Source of the DNA: Pratylenchus scribneri
Lineage: Eukaryota; Nematoda; Chromadorea; Rhabditida; Pratylenchidae
Direction of reading: 5' to 3'
Length of the DNA: 64,000 nt
NCBI GenBank assembly: GCA_030063045.1
Contig: JAQSEB010000203.1
Span: forward strand, 62,001 to 126,000
Below the pieces are notes generated by a model. That model had not been told where the DNA came from. It saw nothing but the letters and a program-made list of their open reading frames with translations, and searched no databases. A program made the translations under genes and the position numbers. This document shows, in pieces, positions 1 to 12,281 of this stretch (positions within the stretch are counted from its first letter, which is position 1; every line of letters starts with the position of its first letter).

Positions 1-796
1 GTAGTTCTATGCCTTCCTCTCTTCGTCTACCAGTGGGCTGTGGTCAATGGGCTGCTTTTCATAAAGCATTTGCAGGCTGCTGCTAGTCAAAGAGAGGCCA
101 AATCCCTTCTTCCATAGCCCCCACTTTCTCATCGAGGGAGAGTGAAGGCACCAGCGCGCCTTTTGGCTGCGCCCTCCATTATATGGAGAGTTTTTGGTGC
201 CTGCGCGCCTTTTGGCTGCGCCCCCTCGTTGAGAGAGTGTGGGGAGGATGGTTGTTTGGGATTTGGAGGAGGAAGGTTGTGGTTGGGAGGAGTAGGTATT
301 GGTTGGTGAGGGACATTTCGGTCCTCCCAATTAGTTTGGGGCATTATTTTGGCCATGGTTTGAAGAGTAGTTTGGGCCATTATTTTGGCCATGGTTTGAA
401 GAGGATTTTTGCTAAATTGGAGGGCTATATCTTTGGAAAGCCAATTAGTCGCAATTTGGTCAATTAAATTATTATATTGTAATAAATTCACATGTATTTG
501 AATGTAATGTATATATTGACTTTGGGAAAAAGCCTACTAATTTTAAAAATGTTAAATATTTCAAAATGGAATCGTTTTTTAAATATATTTGACTATAAAT
601 ATTTGAATTTAGAACCAATTCAACAAACTTTTTTATTATTCAAAAACTATTTGAGATGCCAAAAACTATAAGCAAGAAAAAAAATCAATCAAAAATTATG
701 TATGCGTTTTTTCTACGGCGAATCTCTTTTTTATTTCTTCTTCCAAATTGGCCAAAATATCCATCGCCAAATTCATTCGATAATTCCTCCATTGAT
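1..796. other. left edge of element; possible fragment of a minus-strand ORF, short internal duplications
   Basis: A minus-strand frame is open from 491 to 129 (about 120 codons) but has no ATG near its start, so it could be a 3' exon or chance. Its interior has direct repeats: a GCGCGCCTTTTGGCTGCGCC block occurs near 152 and again near 204, and a block around GGCCATTATTTTGGCCATGG occurs twice near 335 and 371. The frame has a proline-rich centre and a basic tail. Bases 492-796 are AT-rich with nothing I can name. I recognise no family. Confidence 0.3.
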
Positions 797-2095
797 TCAA
801 GAAAGGATGATTTCGTCACTCTGCTCATTACTACGTTCGATGGTTGGCTTACCACCTGAAAAAATAAAATGATAAAAAGAAATAAAAAGAAATAAAATAC
901 GTTTGGCCCGGAGAGGTGCATTTGGGGGCCCGGTTGGCTTCTTCTTGGCTGTCTGCGGAGTGCTTAATGCTGATTTTGATGATGATGATGGGATTAATCC
1001 AGCCATTACTGATGTTGAAGGCCCAGTCGATATTGGCATTGTCGTTGTTGTATGAGTTGGCGGCGCCGATCCTGTCGGTGGAAGTCGAGTGTTTGGCATT
1101 GTTGCAGGCTGAATGGAAAGAAAAATATAAGTAAATTTAGAAAATGAAACAAACAAAGCGCGGAACATATGCGAGATGAGCATTTCCAAGCACGCTCACT
1201 ACCATAGATTCGGTAATACTGCCGATGAAGGAACCAAGCTGTTTCACAGCCAAGTAGCTCGTCTCATTAAGTTGGCGCAGAAGAGTTGAATTGGACGAGT
1301 TTTGTAGTTGTAAAATTGCCGGTGTACCCACTGATTGGAGTTGATTAACCACTTCCAAATTGTAGCCCATCGCGCCTTTCATTTGTTCAGCCTAAATTTG
1401 ACGAGAATAATATATTTTTATTTAAAAATAAAAGCCCCATTCTTTTTAAAAGAGAATTCCAATACTAGTTTTTAAAATTATTTCAAACTTTTTAATTATT
1501 ATTTATCTACCAAAATTGCCCCAGATTGAATTGGCGGTCCTTGTTGAATAGTTTGTCCTCCTTGAATATTTGTTTTTGATGGCTGTGTTGTTGGAACCAC
1601 TGGCGGTGTGAATTTGGTTGTCAAAACGTTCAATTCCTTCAATTTCAAAATGGCCTGCTCATTATTTGATTTCAAATCTTTCAGCTTTTTCTCGAATTCT
1701 TCATTGATTTTGTCGAATGTTGTTATTTTTGATTCAATTCCTGTTATTGCTTGTAGAACCTTCATACTCTAAATATATAAGTTAAAATTATTAAATGAAT
1801 TTTTATAATAATGATTAAGATTTTCAATAGCTATATATGATAAAGTAAAACCAACGATTTCATTCAAATGCTCCTCCACTTTTCCATCCAATTTTTCAGC
1901 CAAAATGGCGAATTTGAGCTCAATGTCCATTTCTTCTTCTTCCATTTCCTCTTCCATTTGTATGGCTGGTTCGGTTCTCTCCTCCTCCCCCTCTTCAGCC
2001 CCTTGTTGGTTTGGTTGCTCTTCTTCTTGACCTTGATCTTGACCTTGACCAATGTTGGCGATCATATTTCCCATCTCAGTCAATGGGTCACTCAT
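797..2095 (-). CDS. acidic coiled-coil protein of the Polinton, function unknown
   Basis: Five exons (2095-1856, 1768-1511, 1391-1167, 1108-901, 855-797) join with consistent GT...AG phases and total 330 codons, about 329 residues. The N-terminal 70 residues are very rich in Glu and Gln. Residues of about 80-140 look like a coiled coil rich in Lys, Glu, Leu and Asn. Then come a Pro/Thr/Gln-rich linker, a middle segment of about 75 residues with no obvious motif, and a Ser/Thr/Pro-rich tail ending in a basic patch. There is no signal peptide or membrane segment. The position left of PolB and the compact introns match the rest of the element. A structural or attachment role is conceivable, but nothing in the sequence proves it. 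The fourth exon's donor (GTTCCG) is weak. Confidence 0.55.
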
Positions 2096-3071
2096 TTTAT
2101 TATTAAAGGATTGGTGAGATTGAGAATTGAAGATAATGAAAACTCTCTAAAAAATAAAATATCAGCATAATAAATGTTTAGGAAAAGAGAAATGTTTTTT
2201 TGGAAAAAGGCGGAATTAAATGTTTGGAGATAGGCAAAATTAAATGTTTTTTATGCGAAACGGCAAAATGTTGGGAAACAGATTGAATTTAATGTTAGGA
2301 AATGGCCACAAAATGAAAGTGAATTCCATTTATAATATTTATGTAATTTTGAGGAAGCCTAAACGATCTGGCTCCTCCTCCTTTACCGTATGGCTACAGG
2401 TACATCCAATCAAAGCCATTAGCGCTGCAAAATGTGTTTATGAATCGATTCCCTCAAAAAGCAATTAACACCCAAAAAACCAAAAAGGAACAAAAGGGAA
2501 GACCATCCGCAAAGAAAGGAAAGGGCGGAAATAGCAACATTATTACACTAAGCGAGTGAATCTGGAGGGACCATCCCACGAAAAGTGTTGATCCCTAAGT
2601 CATTAAGCAAGAACATGGGGGGAAACATTGACTGGGTTCCTCTTTTACCGTAGTAAAATGAGTCAATCCGCTTCCTCAAAAAAGCCATTAAGGAGGATAG
2701 CGGCCGTTAATGATCTCCCCTCTAACTTAATGGTCCCTATCCCAACCGCGAAAACAAGGGTCGGCCCGGAGAGCCAAAAAAAAGGAAGGGAATGGACCGG
2801 AATAAGCGCTATTACCCATTAGTTTAATGTTGCTAAATCTAGCCCAATGGATGAACGGGTGAAAAAATTTTTTGGGGTGGGTGGAAAAATCGAGGAATTG
2901 AATTGGAATTTGAGGGATCTGCAAATTTGAAGGGACCAAATTATGGAAAATAAAATTGTTTATATTTAATTTGGAAATTTTATTTAAAGTAAATTAAATG
3001 TATTTAAATAAAATAATATAAGAAAGTAAAAAAAAATAAAATGATTAAAATAATATAAAAAGTGAATTGAT
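2096..3071. other. spacer in the element, no supportable gene
   Basis: No frame with plausible splice signals was found. Two segments resemble each other loosely: 2368-2470 and 2635-2695 both have a CTCCTC..TTTACCGTA word followed by a CTCAAAAA..CATTA word, so an old duplication is possible. Confidence 0.4.
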
Positions 3072-3485
3072 TTAATCTTGTTGTAATTCCTCATCCTCTT
3101 CGCGCCAAACTTCATCCGCATCTAAAAACTCTTCGAGATCGCAAATCAGAAATTCTTCGGCTGGTGTATCAGTTGGCCAAGGCCCAAATGTTTCATTGTG
3201 TGTCCAATATTCAGCCTCCCACGGGTTGAGTGTTGCCTTGATGTAAAATGGACCGGAATTTCGCATGGATATTATCATCTCTCGAATAGGATAAAGCCAT
3301 TCCGTTCCTCGGATTGATAGAATTTCGCATGAAAGCTCTCTTGTCTGGAAAATATAGTTATTAATTTATTAATGGATAGAAAATACCCAAATTCGAAATG
3401 CCGTTGAAGGTGCTAATTGAGCCACCACAAGCATATCATCAAGCATGAGTTCGAAGCAATTGAATCGATGCACAGCAATTTCCAT
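3072..3485 (-). CDS. small acidic hypothetical protein of the Polinton
   Basis: Two exons with a 42-base intron near 3345-3386 give 124 codons, about 123 residues. The C-terminal third is strongly acidic (Asp/Glu clusters before the terminal Gln-Gln-Asp). The N-terminal half is mixed hydrophobic, and the middle is Trp- and Pro-rich. No signal peptide, transmembrane helix or known motif is visible. It is transcribed divergently from PolB, whose start lies 190 bases away, so the two probably share a control region. I do not recognise the family. The clean splice and frame support a real gene. Confidence 0.5.
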
Positions 3486-3674
3486 TGGCACAATTCACTA
3501 TTTGCTATTGTATTTTTCAAATGAGGGAAAAAACAGCTTGGCTTGGGTTAGGATTTTGAACAGCGAATATGAAAAGAAAGGGAATTAGCCGGTCACTCAA
3601 TTAAAGGGGAACTCTTTGGTCATTTAATTGACCGTCGCTTTTTTTACACCTGTTTTTCTAAATATTATTTTCAG
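3486..3674. promoter_or_regulatory. divergent control region between hypothetical gene and PolB, with a splice acceptor just before the PolB ATG
   Basis: The short AT-rich gap separates two divergent genes. Immediately before the PolB ATG at 3675 there is a TTATTTTCAG acceptor with no obvious upstream exon. In nematodes this arrangement is typical of spliced-leader trans-splicing. That reading is inferred, because no transcript is available. Confidence 0.45.
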
Positions 3675-6600
3675 ATGCCAAAATTTGTTCCTTCTAATTC
3701 TCTTTGGCGTGAATATTCACCACCACCTGTTCTTGAAAGGCAAGATCTTTTGCCTTGTGAGGAATGGGAACCTTCTCTCAATCCCGAGAACGAAATGCCC
3801 TTTGAACCACTTGAATTGAATATCAATGTAAATTGAGTAATTTAATGATAATTAATTTATTATGAATTTAGCAAATTGGGCAAGGGAGAAGGACTAAGGC
3901 TAAAGTAAGGCACGAATTGCCTCCAGTTACACAAGAAGATACTCCCAATTATTCAAATCCAAAATTGGCCTCCAAAATGAACAAAAAATTGGAAAAGGAG
4001 AAGTTCAATGGGCCATATTGGAAATGCCTGGATGCAGCACAGGCTACCACTGCAAATTTCAAAGGTAAATGGAACATTAAATCAATATTATATTGTAATT
4101 TAGCATATCGTTTTATTGGCACATTTGAATTTAATGAGATCTACAAATCACCATATCCAGAGGGCGAATTGAAGGCATTGTTTCAAAAAATTCTTGATCA
4201 TGCAAAATCTGGCGCTGATGAGATGAAGATTCGCCCAAACCACTATTATTTTACCATTCATTCACAATTACTTGACTACGAAATATTCAATAATTTGGCG
4301 CAAATTAACAACAATAGCACTCAGGAAATTCTCAACCGCTTCGAAAAGCACGACCAAAGCAACATGGCAAAAGGCAGAGAGTCCGTCATTAGTGGTCCAT
4401 TTCAAATTGACGTGATGGCGATAGAGACCAAAGGCCCAAGAGCAACGAAGAGGAAACATCCTGGAGCAGGTGCAACCAAACGAGTGCAAAGAATGAAGCC
4501 AATTGCATTTGAATTCAATCCCGATGGCCTTTTTGAAATTAACAATCCAAATGACCCGTTTTGCTTATTCCGCGCTGTTACAATGGTGATTGCCCGCCAT
4601 ACAATGACTAGACAGCGGTTCAGTGAATTTCGAAGAGATGAAATCAAACAAAGAGAGGCAGTGGACAATCTCATGAATTCAATGGGCATATTTCCTCACC
4701 ACCTCTTTTACGATATCGAGGATTACGGCCAAATTATACAAGAATACTGCAACGCTAATTACCCGGCAGCCCAATTTCGACTTTTCGCTTTCAAAAGCTC
4801 TGGTGACCGATTCAAGCATTTTTACCAATCTGATGTTGAGGAATGGATGCAGCCACTATGTGTATTTTATTGGGACGAAGATGGCCATTATGATGCCATA
4901 AAATCACTCACTTTGCTCATGGACAATAATTCAATATTCAAATATTGCTTCACGGTATAATTTATTTACCCATATTTTTATAATTTAATTTAGTGCTCAA
5001 AGCAATATTCCGGCGGTGACACAAAACATAGAATGGCCTGCAAGTAAATTTATATTTTAATTTTAATCTTTATTCATCCTTTTTAGATCAAAATGCAAGA
5101 ATTGTCTCCGTGTTGGCCCAAAACATCCATGTCGTCCCGAAAATTTTTCTCAATTTTGCGCTGGATGCTCCAAGTAGGCTTATTTATTAAATCACATAAA
5201 TATTTTTAGGCTCTTCGAGAATCTCGAATGTTACAATTGGCATATCGAGAGCGAAAATTGCTTCAAATCAAAAAGGTGCCATGAATGCAATATTATATAT
5301 ATGGTCGATGTATGTTGAAAATTTATAGATCTAAAAAAATCAAATATTTACAGAAACAGCCCAGAGAAGGACATCGTTGCGGATATTTCTTTTGCCCAAA
5401 ATGTCGTGGCTGGCATAATCGGAGGCATTGTTATATGCGACCATATGAGCCAAAGAAGAAAAGGGAAAAAAGGTATTTTTAATTATATATTCAATTATAC
5501 ATTCCTTTTATTAGATATATAATGTATGACACTGAAGCCAAAATTGATTTTCAACCTGATCCTAACATTTTAAAATTTCAACATCAAGTAATCAATAATA
5601 TTAAATTATAATATATCCCATGAATTTAGGTCAATTATGTTTGGGCTCATGTGTTTTGTACGAAATGTGTTGCCAATGATACTTGGGATAAACCTTTGAA
5701 TGAGCCATGCACAATCTGTGGAATACATCGGACATTTGCCTTCGCCCCGTTTGAATTTGATGGAACTGAAGTCGATGAATTCACCCTTTGTGATGACCCA
5801 ATGGCAGCATTCACGGATTGGGTGATTCACTTCGAACAAAGGCAGTTGGAACCAGGCGCAGATGGAGTTGAAGATTTGGAAGACGAAATGGAAGCAGAAG
5901 AAGATGAACCCGATATCGAATTTTTGATCGGTGGAGGAGATGAGGATGACAATTGGATTCAAAATGTTCAATCAGCAAAAGATGGTGAAACCACAGCAAA
6001 AAAGGGGAAGAGAAGGAGAGTTCAAAGTTTTGTTTATGCTCATGCAGGTATCATAATCAGATTTATCAAAATTAATAATTCAGGATCAAAATATGACAAC
6101 ATTTTTTCATTCGGGGAAATTTTAAAAAAGCAAAGAATTATTCCTAAATTAGTGCGCAATGGAAACCGTCTCTATAATATGAAGGTTGCAGGCAAAGGCC
6201 TGACTCCAACATCATTTAGGGATTCGTAAGCCTATAAATAAAGTGTAGGAATCCATTTTTATATTTTAGTTTTCTAATTATACCAATTCGACTTGCAAAT
6301 TTCGTCAAAACTTTTGACTTGAAAATGGAAACCAAAAAATTTTTTCCTTATCACTTCAACGTTGAAGAAAATTATGATAAAACATTGGACGGATTGCCAG
6401 ATTTAGAACAATATGGGCCAGGCAGCATGATGCCCTCGGAAAGGGCTGAATTAATTGAATGGCACAATACAAATAAAGACAAAATTAAATTCAATTTGAA
6501 TGACCAAATAGCAGAATATTGTTCACATGGTACTTACTTTTAATTGCTTCTAAATTTTGGTATTTTAGATGTCAAAATTCTTGCCACTGGATTTGTTCAC

Positions 6601-9098
6601 ATGCTAAAATTGTTCGAGAAAGTCACAACGCTTGATATTTCCGATTCAATCACTATTGCCAGCGCATGCATGCGATATTTCAGACTTAATCTTCGGCCTG
6701 ATCATTTGGCAATAACTCCGCATATGGTGGGAAATATCTAAAAATTTCTAAGAGGAATATTTAGGGTTATGAAAAACATGGAAGTCAAAGCATTTTGGGG
6801 CGCAAGTTTTTAAAATGGTATGAGCGATGGAAAAACGTTTATGTGCGGTGCGCCGAGAGCCCTGAAAAGGAACTTCGATATGGGAATTATTTATTGGATG
6901 GCTATGTTGAGAGACCGGGGCAAGAAAAAGACTTGGCTATAGAAGTCAACGGGTTTGCCTCTAAATTGTTTTAAATATATGAATTCCTTAAAAGTTGTTT
7001 TTGGCATGCGTGCCCCCATTGTTACCCCGATCCAGACACAATATTGGCTGGAGGATCCCCGGCTTCAACAGTGCGGGAAAAAAATGCTGAACGTTTGGCA
7101 GAATTGGAGAAAAAATTTGAAGTGGAGATTTACTGGGAGTGTGAAATAAATGCCATGTTGGAAGATGAAGAAAATGTCATTCAATCTGCTGATGAGAATG
7201 GCCAATTGGAAACAATCACAATGCGATCTTTCTTCGACAATATTCCGGATTCAGGCCTTATCGATCTTCATGATGCATTTTTCGGGTATTTTATGACAAA
7301 TCTATTTACAATGCAAAAGAATTTAGCGGGAGAACCGGGCCAGAATGTATGCTCTCAACTACAGAACGCAATCCCCGGAAAGTGATAAAATACAAGGACT
7401 TTAAATCACTTTATCCATCTAGGTAATTTGATAGATTTTACTATTTTTACCCTAATTTTAAAAGAATGTGGACAACCAATTACCCAGTGGGTCATCCTGA
7501 ACTCGTGGTTTTTGATGATAAAGTTGATTGGAGGAAGCCTGAGGATATTTGTGATCCCGAAACTGGGAATCCAATTATGGGGGTAATTATAAAATTTATT
7601 ATTATTATGCTTATTTAATAATTTAGATTGTTAAATGTTTTGTTGTGCCTCCGAGACATCTCATAGGCGATATTCCTGTTCTTCCAAGTCGTGTTGACAA
7701 CTATTTGATGTTTTCTGGATGCAAAACGTGTGCGAGAGAATTGAGAGGATGTGGAAAGAAACCAGATTATCAATGCCCCCATTTTTCGGATGAAGAAAGA
7801 GGAGATTCGGTAACAATTCCGACTTTGGAGCTGGAAATGGCGTTGAAGGTAATATTAATTCAAAATATATAAAAATTAGAATATGATAGGCTGGTTATCG
7901 CGTCACCCGGGCATATCGAGCATACAATTGGCTTTATATGAAGGATTGGGATCAATATCTATTTCGTGATTATTTGGAAAAGTTTTTGAAGCTGAAATAT
8001 GAAGCAGAAGGATGGCCTGCTCATTGTCGGGAGGATGGCTTAAGCGAAGAAGAATTAAATGCCCGGAAGAAAGCATATTTGGATGAGGCATGGGACCAAT
8101 ACTATATTCGCCTGGATCCAAATAACATTGCCTTTAATCCCGGATTACGATTTATCGCAAAGATTTGCTTGAATTCGCTTTGGGGGAGGTAAACTTAAAT
8201 GAATATTTTCAATCGCGAAAATAAAGGTTTGCGCTTCGAAATCGGTTGAGCATCAGTGTGATTGTCGATAATCATGCTGATCTGTGCAAATATTTGGATG
8301 ATGACAAATTGGAGGTGCACATCCGAGAGCAGTTAGACGACAAACATTTTTTGCTATGCTACAAAAGGAAGGATGAACACGTGCTTGAGCATGATGCGAG
8401 TAATTTGGTGATCGCATTGTGGACGACCTCTTCAGCACGTGTGCATCTTTTGAACCATTTATATCAAGTGAAAAAGGATAGATTGGATACAGAAATTTTG
8501 TATATGGTAAATTTTTTCTAAAATATTAATAAATACAAGATTTTCAGGACACCGACTCAATATTATACAGTTACATTGATAAATGGGGCGATCCACTGCC
8601 AGATGGGAATCAAATGGGGGAATTGGTCGATGAATACCCCAATCATGTGATCAAGGAATTTCTTTGCAGTGAGTTCTAAAATATTATTATGTCTCATTAT
8701 TCAATTATTGAATAACTGCCCCAAAAGCCTATGCCATGCGAATGGAGAACAAAGAAACCGCAAATGAAGAATATATCTGGCGTTTGAAGGGCATTCCTCT
8801 CACTGTGGACAATAAGGAAAAGATGGGCTTTGAAGAATATAAGGAGATGATCAAAAAGTTCAATGGCGATGCACTCGAAGAAGCCGAAGAAATATTCAAT
8901 TTGACAAAAAACTTCCGTATCGAAAAAAAGGGTTTTGATGGCATTGTGACTGCCCCAATGAACAAAAGATTAAGACCCGTTATTAATAAAGGGGTATTAA
9001 TTGATGAATATAAAATTGTCCCCTTTGGCTGGTCCAGCCCATATTGGTGTGCCCAAAATAATCCAAATGATTGTTCATGTAAACACAATTTAATCTGA
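3675..9098 (+). CDS. polB: Polinton protein-primed family B DNA polymerase
   Basis: Twenty introns of 36-59 bases can be placed. Removing them leaves exactly 1530 codons (about 1529 residues). The order is: an N-terminal extension of about 300 residues with a CLFRA...HYDAI pattern (weakly reminiscent of an OTU-type Cys/His pair, not proven); a Cys/His-rich zinc-binding block from about 4990 to 5470; a 3'-5' exonuclease region (YDTEA near 5525, AHAGSKYD across the intron at 6048); then the polymerase palm. Palm motifs are intact: FFGGRT near 7280-7335, motif A DFKSLYPS near 7400, motif B LNSLWGRF across the intron at 8189, and motif C YMDTDS across the intron at 8507. It would replicate the element. 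The last intron is odd: the only usable acceptor (8726-8727) removes the Pro-Lys usually seen there. The 3' end lies 9 bases from the convergent integrase. Confidence 0.93.
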
Positions 9099-9107
9099 AT
9101 AAATTTG

Positions 9108-10246
9108 TTAAACAATATCACTTTCTTTGATCCAATAATTATCAGGGTAATCTATAAATTTCACAAGTAACTCTTTGCTTCCATCTTTGTTCTTCCGAGT
9201 TTTGATGACCTCCTCTACCCTATAGCTTGTTTTCTCATCGAGTTTTGTCTTGACCAATTCTGGCTTATAAAATCGACCTTTGACTTTTTCTCCAGAGTGC
9301 TTTTTCAATTCATAATATTCTGGGTCGGTTGCATGGGGTTGGTCAACAGTGTAAATATGGTCGGAGCGCGAAGGAAAATAGCCTTTGTCGAAAATCTGCT
9401 TAGGCTTTGTAATCCTTACGGCTTCCCCTTTTTGAAGTTTTGTAGTCGTTTTCAATTTTACTTTGTCGCCATAAACTTTTTGCCAAATGGTCGGCCAATT
9501 TTTTTCATTAATTGAAGATGGCTTAACCCCAGTCGATCGACAAACAGAATTATTTATTGCTTTGAGGAAATCAGGGAGGGGAGTAACCCAATCAGTCGTG
9601 TTTTTTTCAGAAAAATACTTGTAAATTCTATTAATTAAAAATGATATATTAAAAAAAATTTACCTTGATTTAATTGTCCTCAAAGCACGTTCAGCCACAC
9701 TAGCTTTAATTTTGCTATCTTTTGCTGCATATTTCTCAATTCTATATTCTTCAAAAAATTTTTTCATTTCTTTGGATTCAAATTCCAATCCTCTATCGGT
9801 ATAAATGGACTTTGGAGGAAAGGGCATTTGTTTGAAAACCTCCTCAAAAGCCCTTTTCATGTCCGTCGCCATCTTGCTTTTAGTCGGTGCAGCGAACATT
9901 TGTCTGGACAGCACACATACGCCCAATAACAAATAACGCATTCCTTTATTTGTTTCCCGCAATGCTTGAAAATCTCCCAAATCGAATTGGACATCTAAAA
10001 TATTTTGGAATTTTTTACAATTATTTTATTACCTGTTAAATACCCTGCAGGGATAGTCCTTGACCGAGGAAATCTTTTTCTTGCTTGTTTAAATAGGGTA
10101 AAAGTTCGATTAGCTTCAGCAAAATCCAAAATTTGCCGCCTTGGGATTTGTGGATATTTTTCTTTTATTGCTTTAATAAGCGCTTCAAGGCTGCTATAGG
10201 AACCCGGATTTTTTGGGTCGGTATAAACTTTATTTATTTTCTCCAT
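9108..10246 (-). CDS. int: Polinton retroviral-like integrase with C-terminal chromodomain
   Basis: Three exons (introns of 38 and 36 bases, near 9995-10032 and 9624-9659) total 355 codons. The N-terminal segment is of the Polinton type. The rve catalytic core shows the DDE triad: Asp in TDVQFDLGDF at the first junction, Asp in YTDRG, and Glu in VAERALRT about 35 residues later. The C-terminal part has an SH3-like stretch and then a chromodomain (SYRVEEVI...LLVKFIDYP...YWI). It would insert the element's DNA into the genome, and the chromodomain may bias target choice toward modified histones. The start codon overlaps the 3' end of the upstream gene by 13 bases. The catalytic residues are intact. 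Confidence 0.94.
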
Positions 10247-11103
10247 TTTGTTGGTCGAAATAAATTTGGCTTTCCTTTTCCTGTCTGATGATAGGTATCA
10301 TGCAGTAATTCCCTAGCTTCTGGGTCGGCTAGTGCATACTTTTTCAAATAAGCCATTCCAGATGGAGATGGAGCATTTACAAGTGTGGGTCGTATTAATC
10401 TTTTCACTGCCCAAGTCAAATCAGAGTTATATACCGGCTTTCCAGTTTGAGGATTCAAAATTTTCCCTTGTGATACCCCAAATTTTTTTGGGTTTCTTTC
10501 TATTATGTTCAATAATTTTTCGATTTTGATCTCATCGGCTTGTCTTTTTGCTTCAGAAGCAACACGGGCCCCCCTTATTTTCGGGGTAATTGGGGATTGC
10601 TTTTTCTTTGGTGTCGGCGTGTGTTCATCATCAAAAGAAGAATAACTTGTCCCACTAGTTGTTCCAGTACGAGATTCTGCTGAACTCTTTGCAGTTTTGT
10701 AATTATTTTCATCGGGTTCAGAAAATCGAACACTTGGTTCCGATTGTCTTAAATCGATTCCTTCCAATTCACCCTCATCGTTTACAATGCCGACTTTCAC
10801 TGGTTCTTTTGGCGAAGTGCCAGGTTTCAGTATTCTTATATTTTTAGGATCGTTGCTCAATTGAACTTTAATCGGCTTATCTTTTGTCTCCTTTCGTGCC
10901 CTCAGATATCGTCTAAGTTGTTGGTTATAAAGGACATTTTTTGTAGATAGATTTTTTGTTTTCCTTCCTTTCACTTTCTTTAATTGGGTCTTTTCATATT
11001 CTAATGGAGCATGTTCTGGAAGATCTTCTGTTTTCTTTTCTTCCTTACTTGTCTTCAATCCTTTGTAGAGGTCCATTGGTAGAAGAATTAATTTTTTAGC
11101 CAT
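10234..11103 (-). CDS. conserved Polinton accessory protein (PX-like), function unknown
   Basis: A single exon gives 290 codons, about 289 residues. The ATG at 11103 is favoured because it sits in an ATGGCTAA overlap with the stop of the preceding gene. The protein is basic and mostly polar. The N-terminal half has Lys-rich stretches and an SPSVRF..PDE region followed by a Ser/Thr/Gly-rich linker. The C-terminal 110 residues look folded and end in a PNLFRPTKW-type tail, which is typical of a gene lying next to the integrase in Mavericks. The 3' end overlaps the integrase start. A virion or DNA-binding role is possible but unproven. Confidence 0.65.
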   Translation of the reverse strand: MAKKLILLPMDLYKGLKTSKEEKKTEDLPEHAPLEYEKTQLKKVKGRKTKNLSTKNVLYNQQLRRYLRARKETKDKPIKVQLSNDPKNIRILKPGTSPKEPVKVGIVNDEGELEGIDLRQSEPSVRFSEPDENNYKTAKSSAESRTGTTSGTSYSSFDDEHTPTPKKKQSPITPKIRGARVASEAKRQADEIKIEKLLNIIERNPKKFGVSQGKILNPQTGKPVYNSDLTWAVKRLIRPTLVNAPSPSGMAYLKKYALADPEARELLHDTYHQTGKGKPNLFRPTKWRK

Positions 11104-11479
11104 TTCCCGCAATTTTTGAAATTAAATGATGGGCTGCCTCAACAAGTATCGGCCCTAATAAGGCTCCCAAAACTGCTTGACCTCCTTCTTGGTTTGAATA
11201 TAATTTTCTGGCTCCTTTTTCACTTCTTGCCTTGGCAATCTTTCGAATATAATTGGCAAAAGGTAATAATTTTTCCCGTTGTTTTTTTGTCAATTTAAAT
11301 TGACCACTCAAAATATTTGAACTAATTTCGGTCAATGATAAAAGTTCATCAGTATTCGCATCACTTATTAATGCCTTCCATTTTTTAGTTGAGTGAGTTT
11401 TGGCTATCTTCTTTAGAAAATTAAAGTTTTTAATTACTCTTTCTCCAATATTCTGACGCTCCTTCTTTCTTCTACCCAT
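11096..11479 (-). CDS. conserved Polinton small protein with hydrophobic C-terminus (PY-like)
   Basis: One exon, 127 residues. A basic N-terminus (MGRRKKERQ) leads into a helical region with LTEISSNILSGQFKLTKKQR, then RKIAKARSEKGARK, and then a glycine-led hydrophobic tail (GGQAVLGALLGPILVEAAHH). This layout, a charged helical body followed by a Gly-Gly and a Leu/Pro-rich hydrophobic end, recurs in a small protein family widespread in Mavericks and related viruses. I recognise the pattern by eye only. The tail could interact with membranes or capsid, but that is inference. Both ends overlap neighbours by 8 bases. Confidence 0.7.
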   Translation of the reverse strand: MGRRKKERQNIGERVIKNFNFLKKIAKTHSTKKWKALISDANTDELLSLTEISSNILSGQFKLTKKQREKLLPFANYIRKIAKARSEKGARKLYSNQEGGQAVLGALLGPILVEAAHHLISKIAGNG

Positions 11480-12243
11480 TTTTTGTAGTAAAAACTATCT
11501 GCTCTTCTTCTGGAAAAATATTTGTTCTTAGTCGAATTAAATTATTTGATGCTGCGTGTAAGTTAACTTTAATTTAAATTTTAATTTTTGAATAATTTCT
11601 TAATAACCTAATAAATAGCCATAAGGTTCAGCACACGCCTGTTTATATGCGTCCAAAAAATAGGAACTTTCTTTTGGAAAAAGTTGATGTGCTAAATTTC
11701 TAATGCTCAGCATATCATTCTAAAATCAAATTTCAGTTTAAAAAAATATATTATTATACCGGAGCCCTCATCAAAAAAATATATTGCGCATTTGTTCGAG
11801 GCACTCTCAAGGACTTGTCAAATAAATTTTGACTCAGGAATATCACAGTAAAATTATTATGATGTGATTTTTTTGTGAATAAGTCAGCCAATCTTTTTGG
11901 ATCGATTTCTCCCATCATATCATCAAGCACAAGAATTGACGGTTTTGTTACTTGTTTTAATTCTTCATCGCTAGGAATTCCAGCTCGAACAATCACACCC
12001 TCTCTTTCCAAATTGGGAATAAGTTCCGAAAATTCGCCATAGCACCATACTAATAAGTCAATAAAATTGAAAAAATCTTGAAAATAAACCTATAGATTTC
12101 GGTAGTGGGTGAAATAAAGTGGCAGCATTTTTTAAAATTCTTGTAACCAATTGGGTTTTACCCGAATTAGATGGACCAGAGACAACAATTCCACTAGGAA
12201 TTGCTAATTTTAATTCATTTTCTGATAAAGAAGGATATTCCAT
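11472..12243 (-). CDS. atp: Polinton genome-packaging ATPase (FtsK/HerA, A32-like)
   Basis: Four exons (introns of 40, 40 and 56 bases) total 212 codons, about 211 residues. Walker A is GPSNSGKT in the first exon, and Walker B is ILVLDDMM near 11930. A TVIFLSQNLFD segment follows as the sensor strand. The last exon supplies an RLRTNIFP segment, which is characteristic of the C-terminus of this family. Without the third intron (GTTATTAAG...CACGCAG) the frame would stop early at PYGYLLGY, so the final exon is easily missed. The enzyme would pump DNA into the capsid. Its stop overlaps the next gene's start by 8 bases. Confidence 0.92.
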
Positions 12244-12281
12244 TTTTCAAAAAAAAAATTTATCTAAAATAACAAATTAAT

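Noticed and set aside
11580..11720. ATPase ending at PYGYLLGY with a TAA near 11607
   Set aside because: A further GT...AG intron restores a family-typical last exon ending at 11472 and a whole codon count.
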